Assembly: GCA_017447725.1 (NCBI GenBank)
Contig: JAFSMX010000002.1
Span: forward strand, 1-42,151
DNA: 42,151 nucleotides
Direction of reading: 5' to 3'
Origin: Bacilli bacterium
Lineage (GTDB): Bacteria; Bacillota_I; Bacilli_A; RFN20; CAG-826
Made by a program: the position numbers and the translations under genes. Each line of letters opens with the position of its first letter. The stretch's first letter is position 1. Below, piece by piece: positions 1-8,226 of this stretch. Under the pieces are notes generated by a model. That model did not search any database. It was not told the DNA's origin and saw only the letters and a list, made by a program, of their open reading frames with translations.

Positions 1-915
1 CACATGGTTAGTGTTAAACACTTTGTTAAGGAAAGCGTTTTGAGCAAAAATTGATGTTGAACTGATGTTATTAACAATAACAAGAATAGCAAACAAACAT
101 CCCAAACCGAGAATAACAATAAATGCCCATTTTAATAATTTTTTAAAGAGGTCGTTATCTCTAAAGAACTTATAGACAACACCAATAACCAGAACAATTG
201 CTAAGAAAATGATTCCAGTGATTGATGTTACTGTAACAATCGCAAGAATTGAAATAACTGCATATAGCGCAACAACAAGAAACTTCTTTGTTTCCTTTTT
301 TCGATCAATGAAGAATAAAGCTGGGATTGAAGCAGATAACAAAACGGCAAATTGTGTTCCAAAGGAAATTGTTGATTCATAGAATTTCAAACCAACAAGA
401 ACATTCATTTCTTTGGTGAGATTAATAACTTCACCACGATAGTAGCCATCTGGTTTTGATGAGAAGATAAGCGGATAGAACGGTCCATAATCAAACCATG
501 TAGCAAATGTATTAATAAGAACAAGAAGAGCTAATCCGCCTCCGATACAAATCAATGCTGTTTCAATATTGAATGATTCATTTCTTCTTGCGGCTAATCC
601 CATAAAGAAGAAACCCATAATTCCTAGCAAAGAACAAATATTTTCAAGAATCTTTCCTTCAAAATAATCTGATCCAGCAAGAGAAACCAGTACAGCAAAG
701 ATAAATAGCGGAACAATGAAAACTAGAAGGTGTAACAATTCACCTTTTTTAAATTGGTTTCCACTAGTTAGCAAAGCAAATGTTGCAACTAAAAAGCCAG
801 CAATATGGAAAACGAGATTAATCCCGCCTAATCCAAATGTTGTTAAAGCGAGAACTTCAAAAATAAGGAATGTTACAATTCCCTCATATCCTTTGAACGA
901 TTTCTTCGCAGTCAT
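1..915 (-). CDS. Polytopic membrane protein, 3' part outside the window
   Basis: The reading frame is open from ATG at 915 down to the window edge (305 codons seen), so the C-terminus is missing. The product is very hydrophobic, with about eight likely membrane segments separated by short charged loops (for example KKSFKGYEG at the N-terminus and RKKETKKF near residue 220). A soluble stretch around residues 145-170 may be external. The overall pattern recalls O-antigen ligase/polymerase-like or other multi-pass envelope proteins, but I recognise no diagnostic motif and give no function. It lies just behind rlmH; a TATAAT box sits 6 nt before the ATG and no Shine-Dalgarno sequence is visible, so a leaderless transcript is likely. 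Confidence 0.8.
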   Translation of the reverse strand, partial: MTAKKSFKGYEGIVTFLIFEVLALTTFGLGGINLVFHIAGFLVATFALLTSGNQFKKGELLHLLVFIVPLFIFAVLVSLAGSDYFEGKILENICSLLGIMGFFFMGLAARRNESFNIETALICIGGGLALLVLINTFATWFDYGPFYPLIFSSKPDGYYRGEVINLTKEMNVLVGLKFYESTISFGTQFAVLLSASIPALFFIDRKKETKKFLVVALYAVISILAIVTVTSITGIIFLAIVLVIGVVYKFFRDNDLFKKLLKWAFIVILGLGCLFAILVIVNNISSTSIFAQNAFLNKVFNTNHV

Positions 916-921
916 ACGTTA

Positions 922-927
922 ATTATA
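922..927 (-). promoter_or_regulatory. Candidate -10 box of the membrane-protein gene
   Basis: TATAAT on the minus strand lies directly after the rlmH stop codon and 6 nt before the ATG at 915. A -35 hexamer would fall inside rlmH and is weak. If used, transcription would start at or within a base or two of the ATG. Confidence 0.45.
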
Positions 928-1407
928 TTACTTGTGATAAGTTTCGTGATTTAAAATTTTAAACGAGCGGTAGATTTGTTCCAAAAGAACCAATCTAGTC
1001 ATCTGATGTAAGAATGTCATTTTCGATAAGGAAATAGAGGCATTTGCGCGTTGTTTTAATTCATCAGAAAGGCCATAAGATCCGCCAATCATAAATGTTA
1101 AAAAAGACCCAGCAAATTCCATCTTTTTTTGAATAAATTCAGCAAATTCTTCAGACGAAAATTCCCGGCAATTCAGATCTAAATTTATCAAAACCTCATT
1201 ATTTTTAACAAGTTTCAAAACTCGTTTTCCTTCTTCGTTTTTAACTCGCAAAATTTCAGATGAATTTGGGTTGTCTTTTACTGGCGAATCAGCCACTTCA
1301 ACAATTTCAATTTCACAATATGGTTTAATGCGTTTAACGTATTCTGAAATACCCGACTTCAAATAGTCTTCTTTGATTTTCCCAATGGCAATGATTCTAA
1401 TTCGCAT
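928..1407 (-). CDS. rlmH: 23S rRNA pseudouridine-1915 N3-methyltransferase RlmH
   Basis: RlmH is a small SPOUT-family methyltransferase that uses S-adenosylmethionine to methylate the pseudouridine in helix 69 of 23S rRNA on assembled 70S ribosomes. The 159-residue length is the family norm. The start MRIRIIAIGKIKE, the SAM-binding knot loop FMIGGSYGLSDEL (about residues 104-117), LSKMTFLHQMTRLVLLEQIYR and the C-terminal YHK are all as expected. It is transcribed alone or together with the membrane-protein gene behind it. The TATAAT box 6 nt ahead of the ATG suggests a leaderless message; no good Shine-Dalgarno is present. Confidence 0.97.
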   Translation of the reverse strand: MRIRIIAIGKIKEDYLKSGISEYVKRIKPYCEIEIVEVADSPVKDNPNSSEILRVKNEEGKRVLKLVKNNEVLINLDLNCREFSSEEFAEFIQKKMEFAGSFLTFMIGGSYGLSDELKQRANASISLSKMTFLHQMTRLVLLEQIYRSFKILNHETYHK

Positions 1408-1413
1408 GGCCTT

Positions 1414-1419
1414 ATTATA
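1414..1419 (-). promoter_or_regulatory. -10 box of rlmH
   Basis: TATAAT on the minus strand with 6 nt (AAGGCC) to the ATG. The start point expected 6-8 nt downstream of the box coincides with the start codon. Confidence 0.55.
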
Positions 1420-1435
1420 CTTCTTTTCTATATTT

Positions 1436-1468
1436 ATAAAAAAGAAAACTCTAGCCAGTGACTAGAGT
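1436..1468 (-). terminator. Intrinsic terminator of the tmRNA gene
   Basis: Minus strand: 7-bp stem ACTCTAG/CTAGAGT with a 7-nt loop, followed by TTTTCTTTTTT. It begins 12 nt after the CCA end of the tmRNA. Confidence 0.88.
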
Positions 1469-1479
1469 ATATTTTTCAT

Positions 1480-1875
1480 TGGTGGAGTCGGCGGGTATCG
1501 CACCCGTGTCCACAGAAGGCCCCACAATAACGTCTACAGCTTAGACGATATTAAGTGATCTCGTATGTTCGTTGCATATCGTCTGCTTGAACAATACAAG
1601 GTTCATTGTAGTTCGACAAGGGTTAGCGAACCAACTGTCCTTATCTATCCTTTTGGTATGACACCTACTTCAAGCGTGAAAGGCTAAAACCTTGAAGGGC
1701 GCTCTGTCCGGCGTCTAACGTCGGTCCCTATGTCGGGTAGCTTAAGCTAAGCAGAGAGATTGAGCTCTTGGAGCTCTCATATAACTGTTGTCAGTTATTT
1801 TGTTTTGATGATAGCGTCATCACTCGGCTGCAGTTAATGCCAGGCAATCATCCGTGTCGAAACTATATCGACCCC
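1480..1875 (-). ncRNA. ssrA: Transfer-messenger RNA (tmRNA), one-piece
   Basis: tmRNA rescues ribosomes stalled on broken mRNAs: it enters as an alanyl-tRNA mimic and then encodes a degradation tag. The 5' end GGGGTCG pairs with CGACTCC near the 3' end to form a 7-bp acceptor stem with one G-U pair, and CCA is encoded. The T-arm reads GACACGGGTGCGATACCCGC. The resume codon is most likely GAC at position 84 of the RNA, preceded by AATAACT, which aligns with the AATAGTC seen before the resume codon of E. coli tmRNA. The tag frame (1742-1792) reads DNSYMRAPRAQSLCLA and stops at TAA. The rest folds into the pseudoknot region. About 396 nt is a normal size. The promoter and terminator are both visible. 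Confidence 0.95.
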
Positions 1876-1887
1876 AAATGTGTGACT

Positions 1888-1916
1888 ATCTTATCACGCT
1901 AATTAGTTTTCTACAA
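1888..1916 (-). promoter_or_regulatory. tmRNA promoter, extended -10
   Basis: Minus strand: TTGTAG (-35), 17-nt spacer, TAAGAT (-10) preceded by TGA, which gives an extended -10 element. Initiation should fall a few bases before the GGGG 5' end of mature tmRNA, leaving a short precursor leader for RNase P. Confidence 0.7.
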
Positions 1917-1929
1917 ATATTTATTTGTT

Positions 1930-1957
1930 TTGCCCAATTTCTTTGATAACATATATT
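1930..1957 (+). promoter_or_regulatory. Candidate promoter of the 1963 membrane-protein gene
   Basis: TTGCCC, 16-nt spacer and TATATT, ending 5 nt before the ATG at 1963. It is divergent from the tmRNA promoter. Initiation at about the ATG would give a leaderless mRNA. Confidence 0.4.
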
Positions 1958-1962
1958 GCGCT

Positions 1963-3033
1963 ATGAAAAACTTTAAATTAATACTCAAATCTTTAGTCTC
2001 AAATAATGCCACTGTGGAAGGTGCTCGCCACCGCCCATGGTACTTCGCAGTAATTATTTTCTTTGTTTCACTTATTCTCGCGTTGGTCCCAATCTTTGTC
2101 ACAAATATTTCCAAACGCGGTTCTGACATTGTGAAAACTTATAGTTATGACATGGATAATCTTTCCTTACGTTTCTCTGAAGCTGTTAAGGCAAAGAATG
2201 TCTCTTTAGAAGTCAGCTATAACGAATCTGAAAAGAAAAATATTCTTGTTGACCATGGAACATGGGCAGCCGCTTTCCCAGAAAACGTTTATACCTTCAA
2301 AGATCAGTCATTCAACTACTTTAATCATAAGAACGAAGCTGGTCAAAACGACTTCCAAGTTTACTATCTTGGAAATATGGATTCACAAACTCTCTCTGAA
2401 TTTGCTAAAGCAATTGAACAAAGCAATAAAGATGCTAACACACCACTTCCAAGCTTATTCTTATTAACTGAAAAACAATTTGTCGCCTATTTCTCTAATC
2501 CACAAAGATCAGCTGTTATTGGAACAATCGTTGGCGACTATCAATCAACTAAAGTTGGTTGGAATATGTCTTCTCTTCTTTCAGAAAAGCCAACAGGCAC
2601 TGCTGAAGAATATGCCCAATACCGTGCTGAAACATGGAGCAATTGGAAAGCATTCTTTGATGAAGCCTATAACAATAATCGTTTAACATCTACCTGGACT
2701 ACGACAGGAATTATGGCTGCTATTGATGCTGTTCTTGTCTTCTTCATGGGATTAATGGTCTTTATCTTAACCCGTGGAAAGAACAACCCATTCCGTATCT
2801 ACACCTTCTGGGATTCGATGAAGGTCGGTATGTGGGCCGCCAATACTCCAGCCATCTTAACATGTGGTTTAGGATTCCTCATCACTGGATTTATGCAAGT
2901 CTTATTCGCCTTACTCTTAGGCGTCCGTGTGATGTGGCTCACAATGAAAACACTTGGTCCAAACAATGCACCAACTCCTGCTTCATCCTATAAGGATGTG
3001 AAGACAGTCACTGCTAAACCAAGCAAGAAATAA
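1963..3033 (+). CDS. Membrane protein with large external domain, DUF1189-like
   Basis: 356 residues from ATG 1963, chosen over an in-frame ATG at 1930 because the upstream stretch carries the promoter-like boxes. One membrane segment (about residues 26-46) follows a short basic N-terminus. An external domain of about 200 residues comes next, then two or three membrane segments between about residues 250 and 340 with a cytoplasmic loop RGKNNPFRIYTFWDSMKVGM, and a basic tail. This layout resembles the DUF1189 family, which in Bacillus includes proteins near maltodextrin genes; the match is from memory and is not certain. No enzyme motif is seen. It is a single-gene unit ending in a strong bidirectional terminator. 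Confidence 0.7.
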   Translation: MKNFKLILKSLVSNNATVEGARHRPWYFAVIIFFVSLILALVPIFVTNISKRGSDIVKTYSYDMDNLSLRFSEAVKAKNVSLEVSYNESEKKNILVDHGTWAAAFPENVYTFKDQSFNYFNHKNEAGQNDFQVYYLGNMDSQTLSEFAKAIEQSNKDANTPLPSLFLLTEKQFVAYFSNPQRSAVIGTIVGDYQSTKVGWNMSSLLSEKPTGTAEEYAQYRAETWSNWKAFFDEAYNNNRLTSTWTTTGIMAAIDAVLVFFMGLMVFILTRGKNNPFRIYTFWDSMKVGMWAANTPAILTCGLGFLITGFMQVLFALLLGVRVMWLTMKTLGPNNAPTPASSYKDVKTVTAKPSKK

Positions 3034-3041
3034 TCAAACAA

Positions 3042-3067
3042 AAACTCGCAGCGTTTGCGAGTTTTTT
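3042..3067. terminator. Bidirectional intrinsic terminator
   Basis: Perfect 9-bp stem AAACTCGCA/TGCGAGTTT with a 5-nt loop, flanked by a T-run on each strand. It separates the converging gene at 1963-3033 from the gdpP operon, and the last gene of that operon ends inside its T-run. Confidence 0.9.
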
Positions 3068-3404
3068 AATCTCCGTAATCTGAACCTCGAGACTTATCTT
3101 CGAAGTATACATTTATTGGATCTGATACATCAGTAAACTCGAGAAGTTTATATCCAGGAAGTTCGATAAATGGGTTTTCAAAATCGTTCACAAAGATAAC
3201 TTTTTTTCTTTCAAATGCGGTTTTCTTTAGTTGATTAATCACCTTATCGAAGTTCTCAGGTTGAATCTCTTTAAAGATCATTAATTGAGTATAGAAAGTT
3301 GGTTCAATATAAAATTGTTCTCCACTAGGAAAACGGAATCCACGAATGAAACGTGTATGTTCATCTTCGACTGAAATTAAGTCATTAAATTCTTCGTAGT
3401 TCAT
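3066..3404 (-). CDS. Hypothetical protein linked to walJ
   Basis: 112 residues, starting MNYEEFNDL. This start is chosen over an upstream in-frame codon because GGAGG lies 5 nt before it and the ATG overlaps the walJ stop as ATGA. I do not recognise the family. It is a soluble, acidic protein with FIRGFRFPSGEQFYIEPTFYTQL and an aromatic-rich pattern; there is no signal peptide, membrane segment or metal motif. Its place as last gene of the gdpP-rplI-dnaB-walJ operon with a 4-nt overlap implies translational coupling to WalJ. Function unknown. Confidence 0.8.
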   Translation of the reverse strand: MNYEEFNDLISVEDEHTRFIRGFRFPSGEQFYIEPTFYTQLMIFKEIQPENFDKVINQLKKTAFERKKVIFVNDFENPFIELPGYKLLEFTDVSDPINVYFEDKSRGSDYGD

Positions 3405-4147
3405 TGTTTTCCTCCTAAAGTCATTTCGAATTGGTTCGCACAATGGATTTTTATCAATTGTGTATTTATTTTACGCTTACGAAAGATTTTTTCATATGCG
3501 GAAAGAGCTTTTTCGGGAGTGTTTGCTTCTTGGGAAAGATGAGCTAAGACAATTTCTTTTGTTTTTGATCCAACACAATCGGCCATATAAAAAGCAGAGT
3601 CTTCGTTGCATAAATGTCCGTGATCAGAAAGGATTCTTTGCTTAAGCGTTTCTGGTCGATTGGTTTTTAATAACATTTTTCGATCATGGTTTGATTCGAT
3701 GATGTAATAATCAGCGTTCTTAATTTCATTAAGAGTCTCGTCAGGAATGTAACCAGTATCGGTCAAATAAACTAGTTTTTCATCATCTGCACACAAAATA
3801 TAACCAACAGTATTAATCGCGTCGTGGGATGCTTCTATTGGCATTATTTCAATACCTTTAACATTGAACGATTCTCCGACCTCGATAAAATGGATATCTC
3901 CTTTGGAGTAAGTCTCTTTTGTACAGTAAATTGGAAGTGGATCTAAGTATCGAACTCCCGCGGTGTGATCTCCATGAGAATGGGTTAGTAATAAGGCATC
4001 TATATCGAGAAGTTTTTTGTCCCACACCGCTAAACCTTCACGGAGATTTTTTAGTGGGATTCCCATATCAATTAAAAGAACGCAACCGTTATGTTCAACA
4101 ATGGTTGCGTTTCCTTTTGATCCTGACTCTACAATATTAAATTTCAT
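3401..4147 (-). CDS. walJ: Metallo-beta-lactamase-fold hydrolase, WalJ/YycJ type
   Basis: 248 residues, the usual length for WalJ (YycJ), a probable exonuclease of the metallo-beta-lactamase superfamily that coordinates wall synthesis or DNA metabolism with division. The zinc motif HSHGDH (about residues 56-61) is present, as are further metal-ligand candidates (EASHD, LTDTGY with its Asp, HLSQEANTP). The N-terminus MKFNIVESGSKGNATIV is typical of the family. Its start overlaps the dnaB stop by one base (TAATG). Its TGA stop overlaps the next ATG, and it is one of only three genes here ending in TGA. In Bacillus walJ follows walRK; here it follows dnaB, an arrangement also seen when the wal operon is next to dnaB. 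Confidence 0.88.
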   Translation of the reverse strand: MKFNIVESGSKGNATIVEHNGCVLLIDMGIPLKNLREGLAVWDKKLLDIDALLLTHSHGDHTAGVRYLDPLPIYCTKETYSKGDIHFIEVGESFNVKGIEIMPIEASHDAINTVGYILCADDEKLVYLTDTGYIPDETLNEIKNADYYIIESNHDRKMLLKTNRPETLKQRILSDHGHLCNEDSAFYMADCVGSKTKEIVLAHLSQEANTPEKALSAYEKIFRKRKINTQLIKIHCANQFEMTLGGKQ

Positions 4148-5634
4148 TAGTCGCGGTTAAGATAACTAACACGCTCTTTTTCTAAAGCAAGGATTTGTTC
4201 GCTTGCTTCTTTAGAAGGAGAGTCAAATTTACAGAATGCTTTACGGAATAAGAGCTCCACTGTACCCATCTTGCCAGAACGGTTTTTCACAATCTGGACA
4301 TTGACCATAATTGTGTCTTCTCCACCTTCAGCACGGGCAATCTTTTGTTGAGCTTCATTCACCGCATCATTCTGTTTTTCAAAGATTGATTTATTTGCTC
4401 CACCGTTATTAACAGTCATTCTATTTTCTTGGAGCATCATAACAATATCCGCGTCTTGTTCAATAGAACCAGATTCACGAAGGTCGGATAATTGTGGGTT
4501 AGCATTGATACGGTTTTCAATGTTACGGTTTAACTGGGCAACACCAATGACGGGAACTTGAAGATCCATCGCTAATTTCTTTAAGGTTTGGGAAATCATT
4601 TGGACTTCTAATTGACGGGATTCAGTTTTGGTTTTACCAACAACTCGAACTAGACCAATGTAGTCAACAATAACTAAGGCTAAATCTGGTTCTTTGTTTT
4701 TGAGTTTGCGGCATTTTGCAGCTAAGTCAAAAAGAGAAATACCAGATGTATCATCAACATAAATCTTGGTTTCACCAAGACGTTCACAAGATTGTTGTAA
4801 TTTTAACCTTGTATTTGGAGTGATGTTATAACCGGTTTGTAACCAGTCAAATGGAACATTAGCATCACCAGAAACTAAACGTTTAAAGAGAATATCAGAT
4901 GGCATTTCAAGTGAGAAATAAGCAACTGGGAAACCACGCAACGCGGCATTCATTGCAAGGTTAAGAGATAAAGCTGTTTTACCAACACCTGGACGAGCGG
5001 CGATAACAATAAATTCGCCTTTATGGAACCCATGTGTAAGCAAATTCATCTTTGGAAAACCGGTTGGAACCCCAGTCACTGTATCATCAGATGTGGTTGC
5101 TTTTAAATCTTTGAATTCTTGTTGGAGTTTAGAGGTGACTTCACGAGCAGATTGGAAATCTCCAACACGACGTTTTTCGGTCACAGTATTAATTTGCTTT
5201 TCACTAATAGACAAGAAATCGGAGACATTATCAATGTCGTTATTTTGATAGTTATCTTCAATCTTCTCTAAGGTGATCAGGAAATGTCTTAAAAGAGATT
5301 GGTCTTGAACAATCTTGATGTAATTTTCAATATTTGAAAAAGTAACTACGCTATCAGCAAGTTCAAGTAGATATTCTGGTCCACCAGATGTTTCTAAATC
5401 TTTGGCGTTAATTAATTCATCAACAACCGTTTGAACATCAACGGCAACGCCTCTTTTGAAACAACGTTGCATGGCTTGGAAGATAACAACATGGTTTTTA
5501 TTTTCCGGGAAGAAATCATCATCAGTTAACTTTCCAACGCCATCACTTAAAATGGAGGCACTTTTTAACATTGCACCTAAAACAGCTTTTTCCGCTTCGG
5601 TATTGTGTGGTAAATCTTTGCGATTAATAGCCAT
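4147..5634 (-). CDS. dnaB: Replicative DNA helicase DnaB (DnaC in Bacillus)
   Basis: 495 residues. The N-terminal domain begins DLPHNTEAEKAVLGAMLKS and packs into the hexamer collar that binds primase. The C-terminal RecA-like motor has Walker A ARPGVGKT (about residues 223-230), Walker B LVIVDYIGLV and the DnaB pattern SDLRESGSIEQDADIVMML. It unwinds DNA ahead of the fork. There is an insertion of about 25 residues (KQNDAVNEAQQKIARAEGG) before the last strand. AAAGGAGG stands before the ATG. The gene lies 11 nt after rplI, the usual neighbour in Bacilli. Confidence 0.98.
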   Translation of the reverse strand: MAINRKDLPHNTEAEKAVLGAMLKSASILSDGVGKLTDDDFFPENKNHVVIFQAMQRCFKRGVAVDVQTVVDELINAKDLETSGGPEYLLELADSVVTFSNIENYIKIVQDQSLLRHFLITLEKIEDNYQNNDIDNVSDFLSISEKQINTVTEKRRVGDFQSAREVTSKLQQEFKDLKATTSDDTVTGVPTGFPKMNLLTHGFHKGEFIVIAARPGVGKTALSLNLAMNAALRGFPVAYFSLEMPSDILFKRLVSGDANVPFDWLQTGYNITPNTRLKLQQSCERLGETKIYVDDTSGISLFDLAAKCRKLKNKEPDLALVIVDYIGLVRVVGKTKTESRQLEVQMISQTLKKLAMDLQVPVIGVAQLNRNIENRINANPQLSDLRESGSIEQDADIVMMLQENRMTVNNGGANKSIFEKQNDAVNEAQQKIARAEGGEDTIMVNVQIVKNRSGKMGTVELLFRKAFCKFDSPSKEASEQILALEKERVSYLNRD

Positions 5635-5645
5635 AGTGTCCTCCT

Positions 5646-6095
5646 TTATTTACTCTCAGTAACGTGAACGTTTATTTCACCGATCACACCTTTATATAAT
5701 TCGATTTGTAGTTTCGTATAACCAAATGCATCGACAGTTGTTTTATTGACGAATTTTCTTTTATCAATTTCAATGCCGTATTTGCTTTGTAATTCGGCGG
5801 CAATTTGCTTTGAAGAAATTGTCCCAAACATCCTTCCACCAGTTCCAGAATTTGCTGTAAATTCAAGAGTAATATCTTTGAGTTTTGCAGCAATTTCTTT
5901 GGCATTTGCAATGTTTTTTGCAATTTCAGCAGCTTGGTCAGCTTTTTGGTTTTCTAAGATCTCCAGAGACTTCTCTGAATACATCACAGCAAGACCATGA
6001 GGAATTAAATAATTCGCTCCATAACCGTCTTTAACATTGACGATTTCTTGCTTCTTTCCAACACCTTTGACATCTTTCAGTAAAATAACTTTCAT
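5646..6095 (-). CDS. rplI: 50S ribosomal protein L9
   Basis: 149 residues, full length. The N-terminal rRNA-binding domain begins MKVILLKDVKGVGKKQEIVNVKDGYGANYLIP, which is the L9 signature. A long connecting helix (EKSLEILENQKADQAAEIAKN) leads to the C-terminal domain. L9 binds 23S rRNA near the L1 stalk and limits frame slippage. Its ATG overlaps the gdpP stop as TAATG, so translation is probably coupled. gdpP-rplI-dnaB is a conserved Bacilli cluster. Confidence 0.98.
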   Translation of the reverse strand: MKVILLKDVKGVGKKQEIVNVKDGYGANYLIPHGLAVMYSEKSLEILENQKADQAAEIAKNIANAKEIAAKLKDITLEFTANSGTGGRMFGTISSKQIAAELQSKYGIEIDKRKFVNKTTVDAFGYTKLQIELYKGVIGEINVHVTESK

Positions 6096-8110
6096 TATCG
6101 TTTCTCCGGCATTGTTCGTGCATCATTTAAGTATTCTTTAAGAACATCGAGAAGTTTTTCTTCGACTTTATCAATTGGTGTATTTTTAAATGCACCAGCA
6201 GCCATGGTGAAGTGTCCTCCACCATTCATCTTTTCAGCTAATAATTGAACGTTAACAGTTCCATCACTACGACAGGAAATACGTGTTTCGTTTGTGCCTG
6301 TACGTCCAATCACGAAGCAGGCGTTCACGCCTTTCATCTGCATACATTGGTTACCAACTTTAGCAAGTGTGGCTGATTCGATGATGTCCTCATCATCTGC
6401 CACACAATAAACCACTCCATAATAAGGAGTTTTAAGACTAGAAATAATATGGGTGATAAGTGTGTATTCTTCAAAGTCATCTTTTAAGAAATCGTCAGCG
6501 ACAGAGTTATCAGCACCCATTTCTTTAAGAATCATTGAAGCTTCGAATGTACGAATACCACAGCTTTTTGATTTGAAATAGTTGGAATCCATGAAAATAC
6601 CAGAGAGCATAATTGTGGCGTATGCACTTGGGATATTAATGCGTGGGTTCGCACTAGAATAACGAATTAATTCAGCGATCATTTCACATGAAGAAGAAGC
6701 ACTTGGTTCAATATAGTTGAACACAGGCGATTCGATAAATTCTTCACTACGTCGGTGATGGTCAATAACCATAACCTTGGTTGCTTTTTCAAGCACCTTT
6801 GGAGCCATGGTCATTGTTGGACGGTGAATATCGCAAACAATAACTAATGTATTTGCTTTAAGTAAGTTCAAAGCTTCGTCTGGTGAAACAGTTAATCTGT
6901 CTAATTCTTCTCTAGAGAAGGTTGCTGTCATAGCTGCACGAGTTTTACGTTCGGTACTCTTTGGATCATAAATGACTTTGACCGATTTTCCACAATAATC
7001 ACAAATGGCTTTCATACCTAAGCATGCGCCAATCGCATCCATATCTGCAACCGCGTGGCCCATGATTAAAACGTTGGATGAGTTGCGGATTAATGAAAGA
7101 ACAGAGTCAGCCATAACACGGACTTTAACTTTGTTACGACTTTCTTGAGCTTCAACTTTACCACCAAAGAATTTTAATGGTTGTCCATAAGGAGAAACGA
7201 CGACTTGGTCACCACCACGGGACATGGCGATTTCAATCGCAGCGTTAGTCATTTCATTTAATTTGATAATATCTGGAATATCATGGGCAAAAGCCATTGA
7301 TAATGTTGGCGGAGTATCTTCGTTTTCACCAATAATATGAATCTTCTCTAATAGAGAAAACTTATCTTCTTCCATTCTTTGAAGTGAGTCGTAGTTACAA
7401 ACTAAGAAGTAAGCATCGCTACGATAACGACGTAACAATACGTCGAATTCATCACAATAATTGAAGATTTCGTTACGGATCTTGGAAATGGTATCGTTAG
7501 AATCATCAACACCTTCCGAAACATCGGAGTAGTTATCGATGATAACCATACCGATAACTGTCGAGTTCTTCTTTGCGAAAGCAGTTGTTGTTTCTAGGTT
7601 CGTATTATCTTTAAAGATATATAGACCAGCATCTGGTAAATATTTAACGTCGTAGTTACGAGAGTTGATGACTAATTTGCAAATCGCATCGCCACCTTTT
7701 TGAATTTCTTGTAACTTTGGTTGCCACTCTAAAATGTTTTGATCAAGAATCTCTAAGTTACGATCGTGAAAAATATCGTTAATCCAAATAACAACGTTAT
7801 TTTCATCAACAACAACTAATCCAATCATGCCAAAGTTATAAGCTTCTTGGACGTCGCCACCGATTAAGTCAGCAGCTCTTAAATCTGTTTTCTTTCTCTT
7901 ATAAGAGAAAACAAGAACCGAAACCCAAACGAAAACGATATCTAAGCCGATTAAAGCCGCTGCTGAAATATAGAAAATTGGAATTGTTAAAAGATCTTTA
8001 AAACCAAAAACGTTTTCAAAATAAAACACACCAGAAGTCACAACTAAAGCGAGTTGAACAACGATGAGAATGAAAGCAACTAATTTAAATGTACCTGCGG
8101 TCTTTTTCAT
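6095..8110 (-). CDS. gdpP: Cyclic-di-AMP phosphodiesterase GdpP (YybT)
   Basis: 671 residues, family-typical. Two membrane helices (about 10-30 and 40-68) are followed by a PAS-like sensor domain, a degenerate GGDEF domain (YRSDAYFLVCNYDSL in place of the GGDEF core) and a DHH/DHHA1 phosphodiesterase. DHH residues visible are GHAVADMDAIG, CDIHRP, VIDHHRR and, in DHHA1, GGGHFTMAAGAF. The enzyme degrades c-di-AMP, the second messenger that controls potassium and osmolyte uptake and wall stress. It is first in the operon. An extended -10 box (TGATATAAT) lies 14 nt before the ATG, with no Shine-Dalgarno, so the leader is only a few bases. Confidence 0.97.
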   Translation of the reverse strand: MKKTAGTFKLVAFILIVVQLALVVTSGVFYFENVFGFKDLLTIPIFYISAAALIGLDIVFVWVSVLVFSYKRKKTDLRAADLIGGDVQEAYNFGMIGLVVVDENNVVIWINDIFHDRNLEILDQNILEWQPKLQEIQKGGDAICKLVINSRNYDVKYLPDAGLYIFKDNTNLETTTAFAKKNSTVIGMVIIDNYSDVSEGVDDSNDTISKIRNEIFNYCDEFDVLLRRYRSDAYFLVCNYDSLQRMEEDKFSLLEKIHIIGENEDTPPTLSMAFAHDIPDIIKLNEMTNAAIEIAMSRGGDQVVVSPYGQPLKFFGGKVEAQESRNKVKVRVMADSVLSLIRNSSNVLIMGHAVADMDAIGACLGMKAICDYCGKSVKVIYDPKSTERKTRAAMTATFSREELDRLTVSPDEALNLLKANTLVIVCDIHRPTMTMAPKVLEKATKVMVIDHHRRSEEFIESPVFNYIEPSASSSCEMIAELIRYSSANPRINIPSAYATIMLSGIFMDSNYFKSKSCGIRTFEASMILKEMGADNSVADDFLKDDFEEYTLITHIISSLKTPYYGVVYCVADDEDIIESATLAKVGNQCMQMKGVNACFVIGRTGTNETRISCRSDGTVNVQLLAEKMNGGGHFTMAAGAFKNTPIDKVEEKLLDVLKEYLNDARTMPEKR

Positions 8111-8119
8111 AAATTCGTA

Positions 8120-8134
8120 TTGATATTATATCAA
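8120..8134 (-). promoter_or_regulatory. gdpP -10 region within a perfect palindrome
   Basis: TTGATATTATATCAA has 7-bp arms around one central base and contains the extended -10 TGATATAAT on the minus strand. A regulator binding the dyad would block the promoter. The palindrome may also be a by-product of the AT-rich -10 sequence. Confidence 0.5.
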
Positions 8135-8148
8135 TTCTCTATTTATAT

Positions 8149-8215
8149 AAAAACAAAAAAAGAGCAATTTTGTAGAACTAGTTCACAAAAAGTGGAAAAG
8201 TTTCGAATTGCTCTT
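8149..8215 (-). terminator. Intrinsic terminator of the flavodiiron operon, long loop
   Basis: 10-bp stem AAGAGCAATT/AATTGCTCTT on the minus strand, followed by TTTTTTTGTTTTT. The loop is 36 nt and holds a palindrome of its own (GAACTAGTTC), which probably folds into a nested hairpin. It ends just before the gdpP promoter. Confidence 0.8.
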
Positions 8216-8226
8216 ATTTTTGTTAA

